Source: Oscheius sp. JU75
Lineage: Eukaryota > Nematoda > Chromadorea > Rhabditida > Rhabditidae
Direction: 5' to 3'
DNA length: 64,000 bases
Assembly (NCBI GenBank): GCA_037178855.1
Contig: JASJZC010000001.1
Span: 7,192,001-7,256,000 of the forward strand
Positions 24,601 to 36,300 of this stretch are shown here, piece by piece; positions within the stretch are counted from its first letter, which is position 1; each line of letters opens with the position of its first letter. The notes under the pieces were generated by a model. The model searched no databases. It worked only from the letters and a program-made list of their open reading frames with translations, and was not told the DNA's origin. The position numbers were made by a program, and so were the translations under genes.

Positions 24601-27600
24601 TAGATTCCAAAATAAGCAGCGGCAGTTATTTTGGGAGGTGGGGGTGGCAATGGGGGTGTCAGTGGTTCAGAGGCAGCCGAGGAGCCACTTGTACTGCCAC
24701 TGAGATGTTGGATCATGGTCAACGGTGTTCGGGAATGCTCTCGGGTGACGTAGGATCCTTTGTACTGTCGCTCGCGCATACAGTAAGCACAGGCGAGAAA
24801 GAGAGACAGTAAGACTCCGGCCAAGAGTAGGGCAGTCAGGAGAATGACCAGCTCACTCGTCTGGGATAGACCATAGCGGGCTCCGAAGAGCACGGCACAG
24901 TCGTTCATCTGGAAATTGCGGATATTTTCGTGCATTGCGACACTTTCTCATGCACGATTCCCTACAGCTTTTCTTCAAAAATTATAAAAACCAAGTCACC
25001 TACGCTAGAGGGGTTTCTATCAGAGAAGGGCGGATTGCGGAGATGCCATTTTGACTTTGGAGTGCGTACCAACTCCTATAACACAAGATTGCGTATCGGC
25101 AAGCTAACGTAGTCCATTTCGATACGCAGCCTATATGTTATACAAGATGGTGCGCACCTCAAAGTCAAGATGGCACCTCCACCCGTCTCTGGTTTCTAGA
25201 CACTATTACTTTTGTTCGTTTCACAGGCTGTTTGGTGAGTCTAGCTCCAAGAATTAGGCAATTCTCATCCCCCTAAAGAGTCTAAAGAAAGAAGAGTCAG
25301 AAAGAACTCACTCCAACGACAGCAGACACCTGACTTCCTTTGACGACACTGGGCTCATTGCACTGTACTTCGTGATAGCTCAGAATGTGTCGGTAGGCAT
25401 GTCGTTCCTTCAAATGGTGCTGAAGGTGTTGGATGGAACAGCTACAGTCCCAGGGGTTGCCTTGCAGCCAGACCTTAAAGCTGTGTACCTGAGAAGAACT
25501 ACTCTTCTACCTTTTCCAGCTTGTTGATAAACTCCAAACCGGCTAGGGAAAGAACGTGGAAACGATTGTGACTGATGTCCAGATCCTAAAGGGTCCTGTA
25601 ACAAAGTTGCGAACCCCTAACTCACCTTGATGTTGGGTAGTGTGAGAGGAATATTGTCCGGAACCGAGGTAAGCAGGTTCCCCGAAATGTTCAGAAGCTC
25701 CAGATGGTAATATTGGGGCGGGAAGAGCATTGGTAGTTGGTCTATAGCGTTGTAAGCCATATGCAACTTTCTCAGATTGGGAAGTGTCTCTGTCAGCTCA
25801 GGATAGAAGCCTAAAATTTTCCAAAATCTCCGATAAACCTGTGATCTATCCACCTTCAATAGAGTTTCCCGAGAGCCGCAAGTCCTGTAGTCCCTGCTGT
25901 GCCCAGCTGAGCCATTTCGAGTGGAACTCGTTCATATGGTTGAATGATAAATCGAGCTCTCGGAGCGGACAATTCCGGAAAGCGTCCGGGTGGAAGGGTT
26001 CCTTTGCTAGTCCGAGCAGATTGTGCGACAAGTCCAGCCGTGTGATATTGTTTCCGCAAAAGGCGCAGCTCGCGATCTAAAAATGTTGCTTTACAATTGG
26101 TTCAAATACCTCGGGAATAGAGTTATGAGAGAGATCAACAGAGCTCAAGTAGGGTAGAACCTGGAGTGCTTGGGTGGGAACAGCCTTCAGTTCATTTCCA
26201 GCCAGGCCAATTTTTCGGAGATTGGAAACACTGGACAGGGTAATGTTGGCGATGGAGCGGAGTTGACAGTGGTTCAGATAGAGCTCTTCCAGCTGGGGAA
26301 CATCTCCGAAAAGAGCATTGATCTGAAATGGGTGACTCAGATCTTTCATCACTTTCTGCTGGAAGCCATTTTTGGACAAAAGACTCACGAAATCTCTGAT
26401 AGGACTCACCTGTTTGATAGGAATAGCATTGCCGTCCAGATGCAGCGCCTTCAGAGTCCTCAGACCTCTCAAAAGATTACTGGACAGGTCCGTGATGTTG
26501 TTGTGGGACAGACTGAGTCCCTGTAGACTCTTCAAATAGGTGAAAACTCCAGTGGGCAGAATGCTCAAGCTGTTGCGACTCAAGTCCAGGAACTTCAGGC
26601 TCGGCATTCCACCAAAGTTGCCCATAGTAGCATGCTCGATTCCGTTGCCTCGAAGGTCGAGGAGCTCGAGACTCGGAAGACGTGTACTTCTGGACATTGA
26701 GGGTAGACCACAGCCGATAAGTCGTAGCTGTTTGAGCTGGCTGAACCTGTTCAAATTGTCGTTCCAGCGGAAGCGATTCCGCGGTCGACTCTCCGGAGCC
26801 TCAATGCTCAATGAACGGATTGTGGCCGGTAGTCGGCTGATAATTTCGGCAAAACGACTGTCATTAATTCCGCCATGATGGCAATATACGGCCCAAGAGG
26901 AGTTGGTCGGCGGCAGAGCATCGCATTCGCAATCTTTCGGACACGAAGATGAAGAATGGCTCAAGAGGGCCGAGGGGCAAAATAATAGCAGAATTAGTAT
27001 TAGCATCCCGGGACGGATTTGAAGGCCGAAATGTGTGTTGGTTTGGGGGTGGAGAGTCGGGGGCGGGACCCTAGACGGACCACCGGTGGCACAGATTAGG
27101 GACAGCCACAGCTGGAGATGAGACTGGCAGCATGACATCGAGAGAGGGAGGGGCAGAATATTAATGTGGGAACCTTTCAATTTCACCTCATTGCATCGCT
27201 ATCCTTGTGGAGCAGCTCGACCTGTAGTGCTCTTTTTCAGGCAAGCAGTCTTTTTTTAGTACCTCCATGGTATAGTTACCTCTGACCAGAAGGGCACAAA
27301 CAGTGAACCTTACGGTCAAACAAGAACCATCTCTGTCTGTCTGTTTGCAGCTTCGGCTCGAGCAAAATGAAAAACGTTGGCGTGGGCTCGAATCCTGGCC
27401 GTTCCAACGAAAAACGAGCATGCTGCTACTGCGCCACGAACGCAAGCGCGCAGGTACAAAAATTTATAGAGATGTTCCGAACGCATTCGCCCGCTTGTCT
27501 AGCCCGAGCATTTTTGGCCGTCACTCTTGTACTTTGTTACTTAGTACTCCTAGAGCAACAAGTTCGCGTCTGCTTTCTCCACCTAAGATTATCCACCACT

Positions 27601-30600
27601 ACCTGCTCTGCCCAATAGATATCAGGGTCCTGGCGAACGCCTCGCTGTGATTAATTAACGGGAGGGGATAATCGCGTAGTGACAGACGTAATGCGCTAGG
27701 TGATTTATGGCGGTGGCTCCTGCTGCTCGTTTGTTTTGCATAATGTGTCGGTAATCCTGACAAATTAATTTCGTCGAGCCCCATTAGATAGTCCGGAAGT
27801 CAGACGTGTCGTTTGTCCATACAGGAGGGGGAAAGGACAGCTGTGTTTTGTGAGTCGAGGTCAACCGGATGGTACCTGTCGGCCGCGCCTTTGGTTGTCC
27901 AAAGTGAGAACAAGACAATAAACTGACCGAGGACTTGTTGACTACCGACTTCTGAGGGTCAAAGCAGTCACTCTGTCAAGATCTCTCCTTCCCGATAAGA
28001 ACAGAACAAGATCCCTATCCAATTGACCACCTGGAGGGAGCTGACTCCTCTCTCTCTCCCAGTCAATCGTCCATGCTTTTTCTTGACCCCACACCTACCA
28101 TATGTCGCGCACAATTAGGTGAATTGGATAAGACGATGGATTACTCGATTACCTGACAAGGATAGCTCTCTCTCTCTCTCTGCCTCTTAGATATTCTGCA
28201 GTGGTCAAGAAGGCCTCAATGGGAATTGTTCCTCTGGTGGGAGAGACCCACGGAAAGTCCGTTTGCTCAGCGGATTGCTGCCGCACTAAAGCATGCAAAT
28301 TATGAAGGTCTTTATGCTCGACTACAGGCACATCGTTTGGACCAATAGCTCAAAATTCGAAGGGCAAATCTTTGGCTCTTTTCCGGGGAGGCGAGTTCAA
28401 ATCGAGCCGCCTTGTTATGGCTTTGATTGGCGGCTGATTAGAGGGTCGACGGTTAGGCGCTTCCCTCTAATGACCGGAGTAGAATAAACACTCCATGTTA
28501 GAGGCTAATTGTGCCTGTTCCACACACCTCCAGATGGTAACTGAGGACCGCTGAAGCATCTTTGTGAGCTCAACACACTGGAAATGCCCAAACCCTCTGC
28601 AAAAATCGGGTCATCCGAACGGAAAGATAATTACGTATTCCGGTCTGTTCGGCTAATATGTAGACGCGGACGATTGCCTTCAATAGGTACATAGGTGCAA
28701 CTCGTTCGATACCGGGGTGACGAGTCTTTGGTCAATAATTCAGATCCGTCAGTCAGCCGTTGACAGACACAAAGAGACCGCTGGACGAGCATAGACTGAC
28801 AACCAGCTCAAAAAGGATCGGCCTAGTTCCATGTCACAGTCCTTCCCTATTGAAAGACGGTGGGAGGACACGCATTTCCTTACGGAGAGTCATTACGCAT
28901 GCAACAGTTGGCCCTCGTCGTAGTATTAATTTTCATCATTGCGTGATGCGACAAGAATCATCTCGCAGCAATACAATCTTCGCCTCGGAGGAATTCCAAA
29001 AAGTCTCGCGAGGGGACATTAGGACTTAAGAAGCAGTCAACGGGTCAACAATTGAGGCCACCTTTACCTTGTCCAGATGGTACTGTCGGCGCTCTGATTG
29101 TGTCACGGATCCGACCACTTGACATGCCTTGAACACCTGTCTGACATACCTGTCTTTGTTTGTTTCCCAATCAGCCTGTGGGCAGATTCGCGTCCAGTCA
29201 GACGATACCCTTTAGGAGATGATCCGGGTCGGAGAGACGGGATGTTTGCCAAATTTAGTACAGCTTCGATTAGAGAGGGGTTAATTGGCCTTGGAGGATA
29301 GCTTACCGGAAGCTGGGGATCGCGTAACCTAGAGGCCAAGTCTCAGAAGTTATGGGGACATAGACAACGTGAGAAACAATGTAGGAACTGACCTTTTGAG
29401 ATTTGGAAGACCCTGTCTCGTTGGAAAGAGTCGGAGAAATTACAGTAGGCAGTTTTCAGGATGTACTCTTCGACTTTCACACGAAGAAGGCTATCAAGTT
29501 TGTCCTCCACACCAACATGGCTGGACACTACGACTTTGGAATGTGAGTTTGTCTCTTCGTGTTCTGTACAGTAGCCAGGCTTGTCTCTTAGAAGCTCCGT
29601 TTTCCCCCAGTTTCTCAACTTATCACATGTCTCTCGCCTCAATACTTTCACCCCAAAGCGCTTAATATGTGTCCCAAATTGGAACGGAGCACATCCATCC
29701 TTGCTGCCAGCCTCGTGGCTCCCCACAGAGCTGCTAATCGCGTCGGCAATCCGTCGGTGTCGGCGCCTTTTGGGTGCTGTAAATGCCGGAGCATGAGCGA
29801 TGCGCCACGAAATCCGATTATGGCCACGATGTCTTTGTCTCTCTCGTTGTCCAATTTCGGAAGTCTCTTCTCCGGGGGTCTTTGAGGAGAGCCCGAAAGG
29901 TAGTCACAATGCGTAAAACAAGGCTCATTTCACGCTATTCATCAGCTCAAGGGCGGCTGACTAAAAAGAAGGGAAAAGACGCCGCTCCCAGAGACATCGG
30001 CTATTGTTCTCGACGACGATTAAGAACAACAAAATTCCAGATATGCTCGCTGCTTCTTCGAGATCAAGCTCGAAAAGGAGGACTTCACCATAACCAACTA
30101 CACGAAGGTTGGTGATCTATAAGACTAAAATCTCTGGCAGTTTGTACAGCAGGGCCGATACTGTCCGAACTGATTAGCATAATCTTAGTTTGTGCGCTTT
30201 TTGAATGCCTAATTGTAAATTTGAGACCGTACAGCTGGACTGGTCATTAGGTGTCTGTACGAAGACAGATAGAGTGTCTTGACAGCCGTGGGAAGTGAGG
30301 CCTTTCCAGGAACCAGAATCAATCTGAGAGACAGGATAAACAGACCTGTGTTTATTAGAACAAGAGTGTTGTTCGGGCCGAACTGGCCGATGCAAGACAA
30401 AAACCGAGTTAGACCTCCGAGCAGGATCGAACCAGGATCGCTCGGGCCATAATCTCGCGCCTTCGAAATACATTAAAGTTTGAAAAGACACACACGGACG
30501 CATAACAAGACAGTACAGTTCGGTCCCAGTCTCCCTGTCTCGCACCAACTTCCAAACAGGGTCATCGGACCCTACTAAGTTAAAAGTTAAAAGCCTTGAA

Positions 30601-30819
30601 AGACAAAGTTTTCAGTACCCGGACGTGAATCACATCTTCTCGTACCAGGACCTAAACTCGGACGAAGTCATCAAACCGGTGATTTCTCGCAAACGCGGAC
30701 CGGACGACCCCTTCGGCTCCACTTTCCTCTACGGAATCGACCAACTCGTCATCGAAGTCCAGGAAAACAACTACATTTCTCAGGTCACCCTCTACGATTC
30801 CAATCTGCCTTTCCATTAG
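21603..30819 (+). CDS. PHAF1: PHAF1 / C16orf70 (UPF0183) homologue, with a 5.9 kb intron holding another gene
   Basis: Phagophore-associated autophagy factor family. Starts at ATG 21603 with a short Ser-rich extension, then VIPNVGLRNEHVQFDLGLPINQAL, matching the family's N-terminal block. Further exons give YYFGSTKPGAYD, then PGFSPSLLSL (about 22520), KKIRFGDDVG, ALGAPNKVFYKHEDKMSIH and FFNYFSMGL (to 23588). After an intron of 5871 nt come LFDFHTKKAIKFVLHTNMAGHYDF (29460 on), ARCFFEIKLEKED (about 30040) and the last exon FGSTFLYGIDQLVIEVQENNYISQVTLY, stop 30817-30819. Every block is in family order. The intron 23589-29459 contains the opposite-strand LRR gene and a SINE copy. The exon near 22365 is uncertain in phase. 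Confidence 0.88.
23589..24599. other. Intronic sequence of PHAF1, left of the nested gene
   Basis: About 1 kb with no exon or RNA gene recognised. Confidence 0.45.
24600..27006 (-). CDS. Leucine-rich-repeat single-pass membrane protein, nested in PHAF1 intron
   Basis: Cell-surface LRR protein. From ATG 27006 a hydrophobic signal (MLILILLLFCPSALL) leads to an LRRNT Cys cap (CPKDCECD). About a dozen LRRs follow, e.g. LELLDLRGNGIEH, LKFLDLSRNSLSILP, LQGLSLSHNNITDL. An LRRCT cap (NPWDCSCSIQHL...VQCNEP) and one transmembrane helix (VILLTALLLAGVLLSLFLACAYC) come next. A short cytoplasmic tail has a poly-proline run and ends AAYFGI at TAG 24600-24602. About six introns; the one at 26321-26409 is stopless in part and easily missed, and the one at 24912-25313 holds a foldback repeat. 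An upstream in-frame ATG (27186) exists but would bury the signal peptide. Resembles nematode extracellular LRR-only (eLRR/lron) proteins; ligand unknown. Confidence 0.85.
25039..25180. repeat. 142 bp foldback (inverted repeat) element
   Basis: Arm 1 (25039-25098) and arm 2 (25120-25180) are imperfect reverse complements across about 60 bp, with a 21 bp loop. The innermost 9 bp (TGCGTATCG / CGATACGCA) pair perfectly. It lies in an intron of the nested LRR gene. Could be a MITE or a hairpin RNA precursor. Confidence 0.75.
27007..29459. other. Intronic sequence of PHAF1, right of the nested gene
   Basis: About 2.4 kb, probably including the nested gene's promoter. Holds one SINE copy (about 27335-27470). 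No other exon or RNA gene was recognised. Confidence 0.5.
27335..27470 (-). repeat. tRNA-derived SINE-like repeat, form B
   Basis: Shares GTCTGTctgt, CGGCTCGAGCAAA, GGCTCGAATCCTGG and ACTGCGCCACGAA with the copies near 59940 (reverse) and 61797. Read on the minus strand it has an A-box-like GTGGCGCAGT and a B-box-like sequence. Confidence 0.65.
30355..30515 (-). repeat. tRNA-derived SINE-like repeat, form A
   Basis: In a PHAF1 intron. Reverse strand has GGTTCGATCC, a perfect tRNA B box. Shares CCGAACTGGCCGATGCAAG with other copies. Confidence 0.7.
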
Positions 30820-31844
30820 AGACTGCCTCTTACTTTTTGCTGTATATTCTTGTAATTTTGTACACACTGGACTCTCCCTCCAAGGCAGTGCCTGTCAGTT
30901 TTGTAAGCCACGTCATGTATGTTAGTCACTTATTCCAGTGAACTGCTAGTATTACATGGTTTCTTTTGGGTATGCTAGAGCTTCCGAGATTGCCCACTTC
31001 AGCTAAACATGATTGAAACATCAGTTTCGACAGCTGCTTTTGGTCATTTCTTTCATAGGGTTCCTTATCGAGTGCTGCTACTATATCGTGCTCAGCAAAC
31101 TCCCTGTCAATGGTTCTCTTGGCCTTTCAGCATAGCATCAGATCAGTTCCGGGCACTTCCAGTTGCATTCAAGAACTTCTAGATTGCTCCAACACTCAAC
31201 CAATATGATTCTGGAATGATTCACAAACTCTGGAGATGTTGTCACACGCGACATGTCGTTGATTCGATCTGGTAAGATACAACAATCGGGCCTGATATTA
31301 GCGAGCGTCTCTGACTTATGGCCATTCTTTTCGAATCGACCGAATGATCTCGTCTATTCGCAATGAAACAACGGTAAGGTAGATTGGACAAAAAGTAGGA
31401 TGCTTTTTCGATCCCTCTCTTCATGTTCCACAATCAGCATTCTCGGGTTGATCCGTCTCGATAAATTTGAGCATCCATTCACCCCAAATTCCGTCTTATC
31501 GGATCCCATCCACAGCTCTATTAACTGGGATCGGCTTCTGCAATCTCATCGTTTAACCAAACCTCCCTTTCCGACACAAATCAGTACTTCCAGATCGTCC
31601 CTTAGTCTGAAAAACAATTTTAGATTAAGTTTTAGCTGTGTTTTAGAAACTATGGTAAACGTATCAAAAACGGAAAGGAAAACTCACCTCAATTACAAGA
31701 AGGCTTCAGGGAGCGGCCTGTCACTACTACCTCGTCCTCTTTCTTCATTCGTGTCTGCTATGATCTTTCCCAAACAGCACGATTGATTGTCCTTTTTCTT
31801 GTGTCTCTTCGACGTCTCAGCGGTTATTAAAGCAGATGACACAG
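30820..31844. other. Intergenic, no gene recognised
   Basis: About 1 kb between PHAF1 and a tandem repeat. Only short chance frames on both strands. Confidence 0.5.
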
Positions 31845-32001
31845 CCCCGGTGAAATCTTCTGAGGAGCCCCGGTGAAATCCACAGAAGGCCCCGGTGAAA
31901 TCTTCTGAGGAGCCCCGGTGAAATCCACAGAAGGCCCCGGTGAAATCTTCTGAGGAGCCCCGGTGAAATCCACAGAAGGCCCCGGTGAAATCCACCTCGA
32001 T
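31845..32001. repeat. 45 bp tandem repeat, about 3.5 units
   Basis: Each unit is two half-units beginning CCCCGGTGAAATC (23 bp ending TTCTGAGGAG and 22 bp ending CACAGAAGG). Half-unit starts are at 31845, 31868, 31890, 31913, 31935, 31958 and 31980. The period of 45 is divisible by three, which is why all minus-strand frames stay open; I do not regard it as coding. It ends about 90 bp upstream of the zinc-binding protein gene. Confidence 0.92.
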
Positions 32002-32092
32002 AAGAACGGAGGAAGGAGGCCGATTTGACCCCGGTTTTCGAAAGACATTCCTCTCTCTTTTCTGGCAAAGCTCCTTCTAATTTTCCTTTACA

Positions 32093-32534
32093 ATGGCTGA
32101 TCTTAACAGGAACAATGAAGAGGTAGACATACATTTTACAAATACAACATTTTCAGGCCCGTGATGCTCTGCCACGTCCACCTGTTCAATATCCGTGCCG
32201 TGTGAGTTCAAAATTTGGCAGAAAACAGATGCATTCAGATTTGCCAGGAGACTCTTCTTGGCCAACAGTACGTCCAGTGTACCAGAAAAGGCTGCACCTA
32301 CTGTATTCACAGCAAATGCTTCACGGATGTCACCTTCCGAAATGGCAAATTCTTGTGCTCATTGTGCAATCTCCGTCTCTCACGTATGTTCTGTTCTAGC
32401 CATTTCACTCAATACTTTCAGAGGGGTACGATTACATCATGCGCAACCTTCTTCAGCATGGAAGCACGGATAACCTTCCAGAAGAAGCTCGCTTGCCTTC
32501 TACTCATCAAAAAAGCTTTTGCACCTTGCTATAA
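32093..32534 (+). CDS. Small zinc-binding protein (PHD/RING-like Cys cluster)
   Basis: About 110 residues in four exons: ATG 32093 (MADLNRNNEE), 32157-32200, about 32238-32389, and the last from about 32422 to TAA 32532-32534. The middle carries CRICQETLLGQQYVQC, then CTYCIHSKCF and FLCSLC, a C-x2-C-x10-C-x4-C-x2-C-x2-H-x2-C-...-C-x2-C pattern resembling a PHD or variant RING finger. All ligands are present. The poly(A) signal AATAAA (32536-32541) starts immediately after the stop. Function unknown; the fold could bind chromatin or an E2 enzyme. Splice sites are all GT-AG, so the gene is likely real. Confidence 0.72.
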
Positions 32535-32574
32535 AAATAAATTTATTCATAAGTAACATATAACCGTTTGGAAT

Positions 32575-32608
32575 CTAATCAATAAACAAAAGGTAGGAGG
32601 AAAGACAC
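32575..32608. repeat. 34 bp direct repeat, copy 1
   Basis: The sequence from CTAATCAATAAACAAAAGG to GGAAAGACAC is identical at 32946-32979. It lies just after the 3' end of the zinc-binding protein gene. Confidence 0.85.
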
Positions 32609-32945
32609 GTGGTTTGAAGTAACGAATGGGCGGGAAACGAGAGGAATTGTAGGCAAGAATAGAATGGGGGACTGGCGCTGGCTTGCTGACACCAACCTTG
32701 TCAAGTCTTGTCGAACCCCCTAGTCTTTTTATGAGTCAGTTTGCGACTCCAGTGAACGTTGCCGCCGAATAGGGTTCTGTTTTTGCATCCCTTTCTTTGC
32801 AGTTCTCTCTTGTCTCTTTTTGTTTTTAGGTAACGATCGCTTTGGTGAGGGACTAGCCAAGCGGGTAGGCTGGAGGTTGTAGAGATGCAGATACTGACGG
32901 CTCTAAACCACTTTTTTTCGAGCTCTTCTCTCCTCTGTTTTCAGA

Positions 32946-32979
32946 CTAATCAATAAACAAAAGGTAGGAGGAAAGACAC
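32946..32979. repeat. 34 bp direct repeat, copy 2
   Basis: Exact copy of 32575-32608, offset 371 bp. The stretch between (32609-32945) holds no recognised gene. It may record a local duplication or an insertion between repeated ends. Confidence 0.85.
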
Positions 32980-33369
32980 TGGACAAACTGTTGGCCTAGA
33001 AGAGTCTCTCGGCAAATCTGAATGCATCATTTTCTCCCAATCACACGACACGTGGTCAACGTGTGGACGTGGCACAGCTCCTACAAATCAGAAAACTTTA
33101 GGAACAACATAATTATAGCGGTGGTAGTGCCTATATTCCAAGGCAGAATTTGAACCGCCTGGGTTTTTTTTAATCATTTTCAGCGGCACTGCGTACTGCG
33201 TATGTTGAATACCGTATGGAATAAATGGAAAGGGAAAGCCTAAGCTCCAGAACAAGGACAGTCTAGACTTTTAGAGAACCCTAATAATTTCGTAAGCTAT
33301 CGTAACCTTTCATGTCTTTTTACTGAACTGCTAGTAATAGTACCATTTATTTCTAATACACGGGGCGAT
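32980..33369. other. Intergenic, laminin 3' end
   Basis: Holds the minus-strand poly(A) signal (TTTATT, 33346-33351) just beyond the laminin stop codon. Nothing else recognised. Confidence 0.5.
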
Positions 33370-36300
33370 TCAATTAAAAGGACAGCCGTCGACGATGACC
33401 TTGTTGTTCTTCTGGGCCTTCTCGAAGTATTTCGGCTGACCGGACAGCCTGAGTTCTCGATAGCAGCCAACCATCGATGTCATATTCAGTTTGTCCGAGA
33501 CTGGAGCTGAAACGAGGCGATTGAGACTATTCTACACAAGCTCAAACTGTAGAGTAACAAAATCTCAAGTAATGCGACTCACCCGAGACTCCGGCAATGT
33601 TGACAGGCAGATTGAGGAAGAGCTGCATGACACTGTTGGTCATCATGTCCAAAGGAAGCTCGTTCTTTTCTCCGTCGACTGTCAATCTCATCAGTTTATC
33701 CGAGATGAGAAGATGCATCGAGTGCCATTCAGAGTCACAGAAGGGACGAAGTCCCGGAATGGCGTCTCGAATCTCGAGACCCGAAGCCAGATGGATGATC
33801 GTGACCATGATCTAGACAATACGAATTTTCCACACTGATCGACACTCACCTTGTCCTGAGCAACTTCTACAGTGATTCGAGCATCTTCCGGCTTGGAATT
33901 GGTCAGAAGAGCCAGAAGAGTTCCTTCCGAGGTCACTTGACGCCATTCGAACGAAATGTCCAGGTCTTTGTTGCCAGCCTTGAGAGACTTCTGCAGGCCA
34001 TCGAAGACGGCAAAACCACCGTCATGAGCATACATTCCCTTGCTAGGCTTGGCACATGGGACGACATCTCGAGAGAACTCTCCCTCCAGTTGTTGAACTC
34101 GTCCGTTGACCTTGAGCTCACGAATACAGCCATCAAATCCGGGAATATCTAGTCCGAACTGGGTTCGATGCTTGGAGATCACTCCTCCGACGTACATTCG
34201 GCGCTTCATGACCTTTGGAGAAGGACAGTCGGACATCAGGACTGGAGAGAGCTCGTCGATCTGGAAGAAAGTTTCTGCGCTATTCTTATTCTCTTCATTC
34301 GAGATTGTTTCGGAAGTTAGGGGACATCCTTATTTTTTATTTATTCGCTTAATAAAATCTAGAATTATTGACTAGCGCGTTTCTGAGAGCAGGCCATTCC
34401 ATCTTCAAGGGGACATTACTTCAATACCAAGTACAAGCGTCTCAAAGACCTCACCTTCATAGACAGTTCTCTTTCCTTCTTTCTGATCACAATGTCGTGC
34501 CAATGTCCGTCGTTGAGTCTGGTCTTAGTCGCCTTCAGAATCTTCGGCTGTCTGTGACCCTTGACTTCGAGTGTAGCGAAACCGTCAATGACGTTCAAAA
34601 AGATGTAACGGGTGTAGTTTTTGTAAGCTGGAAGCAGATCTTTACCATCCTCAGATAGAACATACCTGCCCAAACCCAGACCATTCCGTTGTCCTTCTCC
34701 GTCCGAATGCTCATCTCGACAATAAACTCGGTCATATTGGGATAGTTGTCGACGAAATTGACTCGACTGTGAGAGCTCTTGGAAATGCCGAAACGAACAG
34801 CATTGGAGCCGTCTCGGACAGCTAAAGAGAATCCTCCTCCGCACTAAGAATGACCGTATATTATCGAGTTACTAAGAACTTACTCTGTCAGGTTCCACCC
34901 TAGCCGGCTTTTCCGTGCTGATCGGTTGGAGCTCTGAAAGAGGATTCAGTGAGGCTGTTTGTCTAAGTTACCGTAAAAGTCCTTGTCCATGGCATGAACT
35001 ATGCGGGAGTCCTTGATGTGATTTCCGCGACTGTCTCCGTCCAGAGGATCATCTGAAAGTTGTCTTGTTCGATTGAGGGCTAGGAACATACCCAAGAGTT
35101 CAAACTCGTTGCGAGCAGCGGGACAGACTCCAATCTGTGCCTGATGATCCTCAGGAACCAGAGGAATCCTCTGATAGTCCAGATAAAGATCGGAAATGCA
35201 GCCAATGAGGGAAGCGCTGGTCGGGATTTCGGCATTGGAAGGCTTAGATCTCTTGGAGAAACCACCGAGGAACATCTGCGACGAGGGGTTTCCGACAGTC
35301 GTCTCATCATCGAGAGTTCCATCTCCGACGTCTTTGTCATCCACACGGAGAAGAATCCTAAATTTGTCTTTGGGTTTGTCACATATATTCTAACCTCTTT
35401 TCCTTCCTGATCATGTAGACCGAATGCATCACATCATCGTTGTAGGCGATCTGGGATCTGATAGTGACCACATCCTTCCGGGAGCCGGCATCTTTGCCCA
35501 AATGGAGCACCAGGAAACCGCGGAAGAGATAGAAGGCCATGAATCCTTTGCCAGATTGCTCAGACTCACGCTGTCGACGACGGAAAGCCGACAGTTTGGA
35601 AGATTGGAAGATCAGAGTTCCGTTCTCGTCCTTTGTTCGGAACGTGAAGGCGAATCTAAACCAGAATATTTACAATGAAGTCAATACAGACTCACGTAGA
35701 GTTGTTGGTGATCTGAATTCCTTGTGTTAGAAGATATCCGGGTTTGGAGAAGCCGACAAGCCGATCTGCAGGTTCGAGACGCGACTGACTGAACTTGCAG
35801 CCGGGTTCTCGTCTCTGCCAACGAGTGGCCTGTTCCAAATCGAGTTCAGAGACTTGGCTAGGCTTGACAGAGAGAATACATCCGAAGAATCCTTTCCAGG
35901 CAATGTCATGGCTGGCGAACTTCTGAAGAGCGAATCCGGTAGGTACTCCACCGATCATGTGCTCGTCGTGTTCGATATTGAGAGCAGTGTTTGGTCCAGG
36001 GATGGCGGCAGAGAAACGATCAGCATCCGAATCGACCTAGGTTTAGAATTTTTGTTCTCAACTGGATCTAAAATACCTGTAGATGGAGTCCAGCCTCATT
36101 TCTGATAGCTTTGACTGTGTGCTCTCTTCCATCATTGTAAACCATCTTCGATTTGATTTGCGTCGTTGCAGGACCTCCTAAATTGATCCGGAAGACCACG
36201 TGGCCTTCTTCCAGATACAGAGTCAGGAAATCTCCAGATTCTTGACTTCCTCTGAAGTAGAGGAGGCCGCTAGGAGAGTAGGCATTAAAGATGATCGTGA

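Noticed and set aside
28380-28470. tRNA-like GTTCAAATC (B box) in the PHAF1 intron
   Set aside because: No A box or cloverleaf around it.
31693-32134. Minus-strand frames through the tandem repeat with DFTGA-type peptide repeats
   Set aside because: They stay open only because the 45 bp period is a multiple of three. All three frames are open, which argues against coding.
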